Shown one piece after another: positions 1-5,196 of a stretch of DNA of 6,610 nt. Numbering within the stretch: position 1 is the first letter of the stretch; the number at the start of each line of letters is the position of its first letter. The notes beneath the pieces were generated by a model. That model did not search any database, was not told the DNA's origin, and was given only the letters and a program-made list of their open reading frames with translations. A program made the position numbers and the translations under genes. The stretch comes from Acidobacteriota bacterium. Its GTDB lineage: Bacteria; Acidobacteriota; Terriglobia; UBA7540; JAPUME01. Where the stretch lies: contig JAPUME010000033.1 in assembly GCA_027294185.1 (NCBI GenBank), positions 1-6,610 on the forward strand, given 5' to 3'.

Positions 1-411
1 CTGCTTTTCCTCGACGTGGTTTTTTTCCTCGGCAAAGCGGCTCTCGGAGGCTCCGTAGCGGACGACCATGTCCTGCAGCTCGCACTCGCCTCCCTTGTCA
101 CAGACCGGGCAATCGAGCGGGTGGTTCGTGAGCAGGAATTCCAACGCCGACTTGCGCGCCTGGGCGACTGTTTCCGTTTCGGTACGGACGATCATGCCCT
201 CAGAGACGACGGTCGTGCAGGCCGTCTGGAGCTTGGGCATTTTTTCGATTTCGACCACGCACATGCGGCAAGCAGCCTGAAGAGAGAGTCCCGGGTAGTA
301 GCAGAAGGAAGGGATTTCGCCTCCCAGCTTCTTGACCGTTTCGATCACCAGGCTGCCGGCGGCTGCCGTGACCGGCCGGTCGTCAATCGTCAGGTTTACC
401 AGGTCTGCCAT
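1..411 (-). CDS. nuoG: NADH-quinone oxidoreductase subunit G (NuoG), N-terminal part
   Basis: Large iron-sulfur subunit of the peripheral arm of respiratory complex I. It passes electrons from the flavin subunit towards the quinone site on the cytoplasmic face of the membrane. Only the first 137 codons are present; the frame is still open at the left edge. Residues 1-80 are a plant-ferredoxin-like [2Fe-2S] domain with cysteines at 37, 48, 51 and 65 (SFCYYPG, AACRMCVVE, QTAC). Residues 97-112 carry the next cluster motif, HPLDCPVCDKGGECELQ, with His97 and Cys101, 104 and 110 as the expected His-Cys3 ligands of a [4Fe-4S] cluster. The ATG has AAGGA four bases upstream. It follows nuoF after 41 bp in the same direction, as in most nuo operons. 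The family resemblance is unmistakable. A formate dehydrogenase or hydrogenase relative is unlikely given the nuoEFG order. Confidence 0.96.
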   Translation of the reverse strand, partial: MADLVNLTIDDRPVTAAAGSLVIETVKKLGGEIPSFCYYPGLSLQAACRMCVVEIEKMPKLQTACTTVVSEGMIVRTETETVAQARKSALEFLLTNHPLDCPVCDKGGECELQDMVVRYGASESRFAEEKNHVEEKQ

Positions 412-452
412 AGATTCCTTGTTGACCCTGTTCTCTATTTCCTTTCACGCTC

Positions 453-1772
453 TCAGGAGACGGGTGCGGGAGCTTTTTCGTGGGGGCAGGCTCCCAATCG
501 CAGGTGCTCTTCAAACTCGTGGCGAAACTTGCTTACGATGCTCAGGGTGGGCATCGCCGCCGCGTCTCCCAGCGGGCAAAGTGTTTTCCCCATAATGTTC
601 CCGGCGATATCCGCTACGGTATCCGGGTCGTCCGGCCTGCCGAAGCCGGCGTGGAAGCGGTCGAGCAGTTTCTTGATCCACGCGGTTCCTTCGCGGCAGG
701 GGACACACCAGCCGCAGGATTCATGGGCGTAAAATTGCATGATGCGCTGCAACAGCTTGACCATGCAGGTGTCCTCGTCGATGACGATCACCCCTCCGGA
801 GCCGAGCATGGATTTGATCTTGCCGAGGGAGTCGAAATCCATAGGAACGTCGATTTCATCCGCCGTCAGCACGGGACACGACGACCCGCCGGGAATCACG
901 GCCTTGAGCTTCTTGCCGTCCCGCAGACCGCCGCCGACTTCATAGATCATCTTTCGCAGCGGGAAGCCCATCGGCAGCTCATAGATTCCGGGCCGGGCGA
1001 TCTGCCCGCTCAGGCAGAACAGGCGTGTGCCGCCGTTCCTCTCGCATCCCAGTTTGGCGAACCATTCGCCGCCGTTGAGGAGGATGTGGGGGATATTCGC
1101 GAGTGTTTCAACGTTGTTGACCACCGTGGGGGCGCCGTAGAGACCGACAATGGCAGGGAAGGGAGGTTTGATGCGCGGGAATCCCCGCAGCCCCTCCAGG
1201 GAGTTGAGCAGGGCGGTCTCTTCGCCGCACTCGTAGGCTCCGGCTCCGGTGTGCGTGTAGAGGTTGAATTTGAATCCGCTGCCCTGGATGTTGTCACCCA
1301 GATAGCCTTTCGAGTAGGCCTCACCCAGCGCGCGGTCGAGGATGTCGATCAGATAACGGTATTCGCCGCGGACGTAGATGTAGCCCTGATGCGACTCGAG
1401 CGCCCAGCCGGCGATGATGCAGGCTTCGATCAACTGGTGGGGATCTTTTTCGATCAGGGGGCGGTCCTTGCAGGTGCCCGGCTCGCTCTCGTCGGCGTTG
1501 CAGACTATATACTTCGGCTTGGGAGACTGCCGGGGGACGAAGCCCCACTTCATCCCGGTGGGGAATCCGGCGCCGCCCCGGCCACGGAGATTGGATTTCT
1601 TCACTTCATCGATGACCTGATCGGATGTCATCGTGAGCGCCTTCTCCAGACCCTTGTAGCCGTCGTGCTGAAGATAGACGTCGATTGAGGCCGAGTTTTC
1701 GATGCCGAATCGCTTGGTGAGAACCGGGACCTGATGCGGGCTTTCACCCATCGGGTTTTTGTAGTCGCTCAT
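453..1772 (-). CDS. nuoF: NADH-quinone oxidoreductase subunit F (NuoF), NADH- and FMN-binding
   Basis: Catalytic entry subunit of complex I: it binds NADH and FMN and takes the hydride. It is 439 residues, normal for the family. Visible in order: the glycine-rich flavin/nucleotide segment RGRGGAGFPTGMKW (residues 63-76), CNADESEPGTCKDR (91-104), GAGAYECGEETALLNSLEG (176-194), and the C-terminal [4Fe-4S] N3 ligands in ESCGWCVPCREG (Cys353, 356, 359) with TLCPLGD (Cys399). All ligands are present, so the protein should be functional. Start: the ATG at 1772 lies 15 bp past the nuoE stop. No good Shine-Dalgarno sequence is visible, so translation may be coupled to nuoE. Met8 is an alternative start but is no better supported. 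The long open frames on the opposite strand here are codon-bias shadows. Confidence 0.98.
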   Translation of the reverse strand: MSDYKNPMGESPHQVPVLTKRFGIENSASIDVYLQHDGYKGLEKALTMTSDQVIDEVKKSNLRGRGGAGFPTGMKWGFVPRQSPKPKYIVCNADESEPGTCKDRPLIEKDPHQLIEACIIAGWALESHQGYIYVRGEYRYLIDILDRALGEAYSKGYLGDNIQGSGFKFNLYTHTGAGAYECGEETALLNSLEGLRGFPRIKPPFPAIVGLYGAPTVVNNVETLANIPHILLNGGEWFAKLGCERNGGTRLFCLSGQIARPGIYELPMGFPLRKMIYEVGGGLRDGKKLKAVIPGGSSCPVLTADEIDVPMDFDSLGKIKSMLGSGGVIVIDEDTCMVKLLQRIMQFYAHESCGWCVPCREGTAWIKKLLDRFHAGFGRPDDPDTVADIAGNIMGKTLCPLGDAAAMPTLSIVSKFRHEFEEHLRLGACPHEKAPAPVS

Positions 1773-1787
1773 GTTCTGATAAGTTCT

Positions 1788-2264
1788 CTATTTGCCTTGC
1801 GCTGTGAGGCTTTCGATGATCCGGTCGATTTTTTCCGGCGTCAGATTTTCGTAAAAGTCGTAGTTGATCTGTGCGGCGGGCGCGCCCACGCAGGCCCCGA
1901 TGCATTCGACCTCTTCCAGTGAAAACGTGCCGTCTGAGGTGGTTTGTTTGTTTTCGATGCCCAGCCGTTTGCGGCAGTGATCGTAAATCGACTCTCCTCC
2001 GAGCAACATGCAGGAGACGTTGGTGCAGACCTGCAGGTGGAACTTCCCCGCCGGCTTGCGGCGCAGCATGGTGTAGTAGGAGACGACCTCGATGACCTCA
2101 ATGCGGGGCAGGTCGAGGGTGCGGCAGATCTCTTCTACAATTTCTTCGCTTACATAGCCGATCTCATCCTGCGCAAAGAGCAGCATGGGCACGAGCGCAG
2201 AACGCTTGACCGGGTATCGCCCCAGCAGCGTCTGGAACCGTTCTTTGAGTTGTTGAGAAATCAT
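1788..2264 (-). CDS. nuoE: NADH-quinone oxidoreductase subunit E (NuoE), thioredoxin-like [2Fe-2S] protein
   Basis: The 24-kDa-type subunit, which sits beside NuoF and holds the off-path [2Fe-2S] cluster N1a. With the start chosen here it has 158 residues: a helical N-terminal part (about 1-65), then a thioredoxin-like fold with ligands Cys80 and Cys85 (VCTNVSCMLLGG) and Cys121 and Cys125 (ECIGACVGAP). The start is uncertain. The frame is open back to a TTG at 2297, which would overlap the end of nuoD by 11 bp and has GGGAG close in front. ATGs lie at 2273 and 2264. I prefer 2264 because MISQQLKERF...RYP resembles the usual NuoE beginning, and GGGA lies three bases upstream. This leaves 22 bp to the nuoD stop. 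The function is secure whichever start is right. Confidence 0.95.
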   Translation of the reverse strand: MISQQLKERFQTLLGRYPVKRSALVPMLLFAQDEIGYVSEEIVEEICRTLDLPRIEVIEVVSYYTMLRRKPAGKFHLQVCTNVSCMLLGGESIYDHCRKRLGIENKQTTSDGTFSLEEVECIGACVGAPAAQINYDFYENLTPEKIDRIIESLTAQGK

Positions 2265-2286
2265 GGTTCCCATCGAAAGGTTCGGT

Positions 2287-3489
2287 TTAGCGGTCAATCT
2301 CTCCCAGAACGATGTCGATACTTCCGATGCAGGCCACGGCGTCGGACAACAGCGACCCTTCGATCATTTTGGGAAGGACCTGCAAGTTGGCAAACGAGGG
2401 CGTGCGCATGTGGACGCGAAACGGCTTCGGAGACCCGTCGCTTACCACATAAAATCCCAACTCACCGCGCGGGGACTCGATTGCCTGATAGGCCTCGCCC
2501 ACCGGGGGATGGAAACCTTCGGTGATGATCTTGAAGTGGTAGATGAGGGCTTCCATCTGCGTCTTCATCTTCTCGCGGTCGGGCAATACGATTTTCGGAG
2601 CATCGGCCTTGACCGGGCCTTCCGGCATTCCCTCAAGGGCTTGCCGGACAATCTTGAGCGACTCGCGCATTTCGGCCATGCGCACCTGATAGCGCGCGTA
2701 AACATCGCCCTCGGTGCGCGTTGGGATTTCAAAGTCGAATTTCTCATAGCCCGAATAGGGCCGAGCCTTCCGCAAGTCCCAGGCGATGCCCGAGGCGCGC
2801 AGGATGGGGCCGGAGACGGCCCAGGCCAGACAATCCTCCGACGAGAAGATTCCGACACCCTGGGTCCGCTTCAGCCAGATGGGGTTGCGGGTCAGCAGCG
2901 CTTCGTATTCATCGAGCTTTGCCGGAAAAATCCGTATGAACTTTTCAACCCGCTTTTCCCATCCGAGCGGAGGCTCCACCGCGAGCCCGCCAATACGAAA
3001 GTAGCTGGTCATCATCCGCTGGCCGGAGACGAATTCGAAAATCTTCAGAATTTCTTCGCGTTCGCGGAAGCAGTAGAGCAGAACCGACATGGCGCCCATG
3101 TCGATGGCGTGCGTGCCGAGCCAGACCAGGTGGCTGTTGAGGCGCGTTAGCTCGGTCAGCAGAACCCGCAGGTATTGGGCGCGGGGAGGAATCGCAGCGT
3201 CCAGGCCCAGGAGCTTTTCAACCGCCAGGCAGTAGCAGAGGTTATTCGAGAGAGGCGCCAGGTAATCGACTCGGTCGGTCAGCGTAATGACCTGGGAGTA
3301 GGTGAGGCTTTCGCAGGTCTTTTCGATCCCGGTATGCAGGTAGCCGATGTCGTAGGTGGCCCGGGTGATGGTCTCGCCGTCGAGCTCCAGCACCAGGCGC
3401 AGCACACCGTGGGTCGAGGGGTGCTGCGGCCCCATGTTGAGGATCAGCTTTTCTTCCTGTCCGGGGATTTTTTCGAGCGTCAGGGCCAT
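2287..3489 (-). CDS. nuoD: NADH-quinone oxidoreductase subunit D (NuoD), 49-kDa-type subunit
   Basis: Peripheral-arm subunit that builds the quinone pocket together with NuoB; it is related to [NiFe]-hydrogenase large subunits. It has 400 residues, full length. Diagnostic stretches are NMGPQHPSTHGVLR (residues 18-31), IGYLHTGIEK (48-57), ESPRGELGFY (338-347) and the family-typical end GSIDIVLGEIDR (389-400). His23 and His27 in the first stretch fall in the region known to line the quinone site. NuoC and NuoD are separate genes here, unlike the fused NuoCD of Escherichia coli. The ATG is preceded only by a weak purine run (GAAAGAATAGA) and sits one base after a TAG that is in frame with nuoC. 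Both suggest translational coupling, although nuoC itself stops 49 bp earlier. Confidence 0.98.
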   Translation of the reverse strand: MALTLEKIPGQEEKLILNMGPQHPSTHGVLRLVLELDGETITRATYDIGYLHTGIEKTCESLTYSQVITLTDRVDYLAPLSNNLCYCLAVEKLLGLDAAIPPRAQYLRVLLTELTRLNSHLVWLGTHAIDMGAMSVLLYCFREREEILKIFEFVSGQRMMTSYFRIGGLAVEPPLGWEKRVEKFIRIFPAKLDEYEALLTRNPIWLKRTQGVGIFSSEDCLAWAVSGPILRASGIAWDLRKARPYSGYEKFDFEIPTRTEGDVYARYQVRMAEMRESLKIVRQALEGMPEGPVKADAPKIVLPDREKMKTQMEALIYHFKIITEGFHPPVGEAYQAIESPRGELGFYVVSDGSPKPFRVHMRTPSFANLQVLPKMIEGSLLSDAVACIGSIDIVLGEIDR

Positions 3490-3514
3490 TCTATTCTTTC
3501 AACCGGGGAACCAT

Positions 3515-3550
3515 TTCTCTCCAGCGATACTCTTCCCTTTAGCGATACCC
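3515..3550. repeat. Imperfect 18-bp tandem duplication across the nuoC stop codon
   Basis: Two adjacent 18-bp units, 3515-3532 and 3533-3550, match at 14 of 18 positions, and all four differences are transitions. On the coding strand the upstream unit contains the nuoC stop (TAT CGC TAA). The downstream unit has TAT CGC TGG at the same place. The period is a multiple of three, so the reading frame is kept through both units. Confidence 0.6.
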
Positions 3551-4018
3551 CTCCAGCGGATAATCTTTGCGCAGAGGGTGCCCTTCCCAGTCTTCCGGCA
3601 AAAGGATTCTCGCCGGGTTGGGATGGCCCTGGAAATCAACTCCGAACAAATCATGCACTTCGCGTTCAAAGGCGTTCGCCGCCGGCCAGAGAGGCACCAG
3701 GGACTCGACGCGGGCGGCGGCTCCCGGGATCCGCACGACAATCTGTAACTCATCCCCTTTCGGGATGCTTCGAAGGCGGTAGACGATCTCGAAGCGGGGT
3801 TCGTGTGGAAAGCGGTCCACGCAGGTGACGTCGGAGAGGAAATTGAAATTAAGTTCGGGATCATCTCGAAAGAGCTTCGCGCAAGCCGGGAGAGAATCAG
3901 CCGAGAGGGTCAGGCAAAGTTGGCCGTGATGCTCTTCCGCTTTTTCCAGACCGGAAAGGTGGGATTCCTCTAATTTCTTGATGACGGGATTGGATTCAAG
4001 CTCGGAGGTCAAGTTCAT
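3539..4018 (-). CDS. nuoC: NADH-quinone oxidoreductase subunit C (NuoC), 30-kDa-type subunit
   Basis: Structural subunit of the connecting module, which contacts NuoD and NuoB on the cytoplasmic side. It has 159 residues, within the range of stand-alone NuoC proteins. The family signature is complete at residues 117-154: [13 protein letters not shown] followed by [24 protein letters not shown]. The protein ends LEGYR, a common natural end for the family as far as I recall. The N-terminal 30 residues are charged and poorly conserved in type. Start: the ATG at 4018 touches an AGGA directly. The TTG two codons later (4012) has that AGGA at a normal distance, so the true start could be either; an in-frame stop just upstream excludes a longer form. 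The stop codon sits inside a short tandem duplication. The expected upstream neighbour nuoB is absent. Confidence 0.96.
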   Translation of the reverse strand: MNLTSELESNPVIKKLEESHLSGLEKAEEHHGQLCLTLSADSLPACAKLFRDDPELNFNFLSDVTCVDRFPHEPRFEIVYRLRSIPKGDELQIVVRIPGAAARVESLVPLWPAANAFEREVHDLFGVDFQGHPNPARILLPEDWEGHPLRKDYPLEGYR

Positions 4019-4156
4019 TCCTGAATATCAAAGTTCTCCCCCCAGGCGGCACCTGATTCGAGAGAGGCTTGCGAGCGGGCTGTTCCGGTGTAACCCTCTT
4101 GCCGGGGAGAAGGGAAGCCTTTTAACCTTCGGTTTAGCAATTCCAATTCAGGCGGT
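4019..4156. other. nuoA-nuoC gap where nuoB would be expected; no gene seen
   Basis: This 138-bp stretch lies between the end of nuoA and the start of nuoC. None of its frames gives a NuoB-like segment: there is no CC...C...CP cluster N2 motif and no hydrophobic nuoB N-terminus. A NuoB of about 160-200 residues cannot fit. The nuoA-proximal end is the second copy of a 23-bp tandem duplication. Only very short inverted repeats are present (for example CAGG-TGCCG-CCTG near 4045), with no convincing terminator. I see no other function for it. Confidence 0.7.
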
Positions 4157-4175
4157 TCAGCGATTCCAATCCAGG
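4130..4175. repeat. 23-bp tandem duplication across the nuoA stop codon
   Basis: Two directly abutting 23-bp units, 4130-4152 and 4153-4175, are identical at 20 of 23 positions. The unit at 4153-4175 holds the last codons and TGA stop of nuoA; the other lies entirely outside the gene. On the coding strand the three differences are G to A, C to T and G to A, going from the coding copy to the non-coding one. This is what drift of an unconstrained copy under GC-to-AT mutation would give. Confidence 0.85.
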
Positions 4176-4516
4176 GCGCCTTTTTTCCAGACGTAAATGT
4201 ATCCTGCCATGAGTATCCCGACATAGGTGCCCATCTCGATGAAGCCGAACCAGCCAAGTTCCCTGAAAACAATGGCCCAGGGAAAGAAAAAGATGACTTC
4301 CACGTCGAAAAGGATAAACAGCATTGCCACCAGGTAGAACTTGACTGAAAAGCGCTCCCGGGCGGTGCCGACGGGCGCAATACCGCACTCGTAGGGGGCA
4401 AGCTTCACCGCGTTCCGCAGCCTGGGTCCGACCACGGCCGAGAGGCCTATAATCGCAGCGGCCAGGCCAGTCACGATGAGGAAATGCAATAAGACGGGCG
4501 CGTAATCCTGGAGCAT
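4157..4516 (-). CDS. nuoA: NADH-quinone oxidoreductase subunit A (NuoA), membrane subunit
   Basis: Small integral membrane subunit of complex I, located where the membrane arm meets the quinone chamber. It has 119 residues with three predicted transmembrane helices at about 8-28, 59-83 and 90-110. The conserved loop after helix 1 reads KLAPYECGI (residues 38-46). Helix 2 reads FYLVAMLFILFDVEVIFFFPWA, with the acidic pair Asp71 and Glu73 typical of the family. It is the first gene of the operon, about 35 bases downstream of the predicted transcription start. The ATG at 4516 is the only reasonable start, since an in-frame TAG lies 33 bases upstream with no other start codon between. There is no recognisable Shine-Dalgarno sequence in front of it. 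The stop codon lies in a tandem duplication that also supplies the start of the gap to nuoC. Confidence 0.97.
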   Translation of the reverse strand: MLQDYAPVLLHFLIVTGLAAAIIGLSAVVGPRLRNAVKLAPYECGIAPVGTARERFSVKFYLVAMLFILFDVEVIFFFPWAIVFRELGWFGFIEMGTYVGILMAGYIYVWKKGALDWNR

Positions 4517-4557
4517 GGCTGTGTCAAAAAGGGTGAGACTTTCGCTCTAAATATATG

Positions 4558-4587
4558 ACTATAAAAGCCCTTAAATCACACTGTCAA
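4558..4587 (-). promoter_or_regulatory. Sigma70-type promoter of the nuo operon
   Basis: Read on the minus strand: a perfect -35 box TTGACA (4587-4582), an 18-base spacer, and TATAGT (4563-4558), five of six to the -10 consensus. Transcription would begin near 4551, giving a leader of about 35 bases before the nuoA ATG. The position directly upstream of the first nuo gene, in a divergent intergenic region, supports it. It assumes a housekeeping sigma factor with standard specificity. Confidence 0.7.
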
Positions 4588-4595
4588 GTTTTTTC

Positions 4596-4622
4596 TTGCT
4601 ACTCGAAGGCGCTGTGGATAAT
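4596..4622 (+). promoter_or_regulatory. Weak candidate promoter for the plus-strand gene set
   Basis: TTGCTA (4596-4601) and GATAAT (4617-4622) are separated by 15 bases, which is short. GATAAT is five of six to the consensus, but the -35 match is poor. It would start transcription near 4629, about 45 bases before the first plus-strand gene. It lies back to back with the nuo promoter, eight bases apart at the -35 boxes, so a regulator binding here could affect both. Tentative. Confidence 0.3.
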
Positions 4623-4674
4623 ATTTTCCTGACGAATAGATTACGATGAGGGTGAGTTTCGACCAGGCCAGGTT

Positions 4675-4926
4675 ATGGTATTTGGATTCAACACGGATGT
4701 GAAACACGATGGGGTCGTTTACCATGTGCAAACCGAAACTCGGAAGGACGGGAGGTTCGAAACCGTTGTGTATCGCAGGGGTGAAATCATTCATAAGGTT
4801 ACTTCCCCCACCCCGCAACCAAACGACTCCTCCGCGGATGAGGAAGTGCGCAAAGTTTTGGAAGAGCAGCACAGGCAGGTCATCGACCGCATTCGCTCCG
4901 GCGAATTGGAGTCTCCCACCGCATAG
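4675..4926 (+). CDS. Small conserved-type hypothetical protein (GFNTDV...YHVQTE)
   Basis: An 83-residue soluble protein of unknown function. Residues 1-42 look like a compact beta-rich unit (MVFGFNTDVKHDGVVYHVQTE, then ETVVYRRGEIIHK). Residues 43-53 are a Pro/Ser/Asn linker, and 54-77 (ADEEVRKVLEEQHRQVIDRIRSGEL) look like one charged helix. The first part resembles a family of small uncharacterised proteins that I recall from Acidobacteria and deltaproteobacteria-like genomes, with the pattern G-F-N-x-D-V ... Y-H-V-Q-T-E ... V-Y-x-x-G-E. There is no signal peptide, membrane segment, cysteine or catalytic motif. The ATG at 4675 has AGG seven bases upstream and is the first start codon after an in-frame TGA at 4630. 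The antisense open frame here looks unlike any protein. It is followed after 28 bp by the thiS-like gene, so co-transcription is likely. No function is claimed. Confidence 0.75.
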   Translation: MVFGFNTDVKHDGVVYHVQTETRKDGRFETVVYRRGEIIHKVTSPTPQPNDSSADEEVRKVLEEQHRQVIDRIRSGELESPTA

Positions 4927-4954
4927 CCCACCGGCCAGTTGAGGTTGGAACGCC

Positions 4955-5164
4955 TTGATCCAGGTTACAATCAACGGGCAACTTCGGGAAGTGCCCGGCG
5001 GGTTGAATATACAATCCCTGCTTGCCTGGCTCGATCTTCCCGCAGATCGCGTGGCGGTAGAGCAGAATCAGGAGATTGTGCAGCGGGACCGTTGGAATGA
5101 AACGCGAGTGGAAGCCTCGGATCATCTGGAAATCGTGCAGTTCGTGGGAGGCGGAAAGGAATAG
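4955..5164 (+). CDS. thiS: ThiS-like sulfur carrier protein with C-terminal GGGKE
   Basis: A 69-residue protein with a ubiquitin-like beta-grasp fold. In thiamin synthesis ThiS is adenylated at its C-terminal Gly-Gly, converted to a thiocarboxylate, and gives its sulfur to the thiazole synthase ThiG. Visible here: the opening strand MIQVTINGQLREV, the helix LNIQSLLAWL, the middle segment RVAVEQNQEIVQRDRW (residues 32-47, matching the family pattern VAVxxNxxxVxRxxW) and the end HLEIVQFVGGG followed by Lys-Glu. Ordinary ThiS stops at the diglycine; here two residues follow. The start is TTG at 4955: an in-frame TGA at 4940 leaves no other choice, and GGAA and GAGG lie 4 and 10 bases upstream. 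No other thiamin gene is in the window. It sits between a hypothetical gene and a sensor kinase, so a role other than thiamin synthesis cannot be excluded. Confidence 0.85.
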   Translation: MIQVTINGQLREVPGGLNIQSLLAWLDLPADRVAVEQNQEIVQRDRWNETRVEASDHLEIVQFVGGGKE

Positions 5165-5180
5165 CGCACTCGCGCTCTGG

Positions 5181-5194
5181 TAGGATTTAGGATT
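5181..5194 (+). promoter_or_regulatory. Doubled ribosome binding site before the kinase gene
   Basis: An exact 7-base tandem repeat, TAGGATT twice, lies just upstream of the ATG at 5197. The second AGGA is four bases from the start codon and the first is eleven. The second is the likely Shine-Dalgarno site and supports the chosen start. Confidence 0.55.
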
Positions 5195-5196
5195 CA

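Noticed and set aside
16..732. 238-codon plus-strand frame across nuoG and nuoF
   Set aside because: It covers the cysteine cluster regions of two certain genes on the opposite strand and has no independent support.
480..1688. 402-codon open frame on the plus strand, antisense to nuoF
   Set aside because: NuoF on the other strand has all family motifs. The antisense translation has no recognisable domain and is what GC-rich codon bias produces.
1773..1787. Repeated AGAAC in the nuoE-nuoF gap as an operator
   Set aside because: Two 5-base copies in a 15-bp spacer are easily due to chance.
2263..3150. 295-codon open frame antisense to nuoD
   Set aside because: It is a shadow of the fully conserved nuoD and has no family features of its own.
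4120..4145. Small inverted repeat AACC-TTC-GGTT after nuoA as a terminator
   Set aside because: The stem is only 4 bp and the run following it on the minus strand is A, not T. The downstream nuo genes also need to be transcribed through it.
4015..4401. Minus-strand frame across the nuoA-nuoC gap as a remnant of nuoB
   Set aside because: It is mostly nuoA read in another frame. The gap part has no cysteine motif or other NuoB likeness.
4576..4974. 132-codon minus-strand frame over the divergent region and the hypothetical gene
   Set aside because: It would run through the nuo promoter and opposite a plus-strand gene that resembles a known family pattern. The translation looks non-protein-like.
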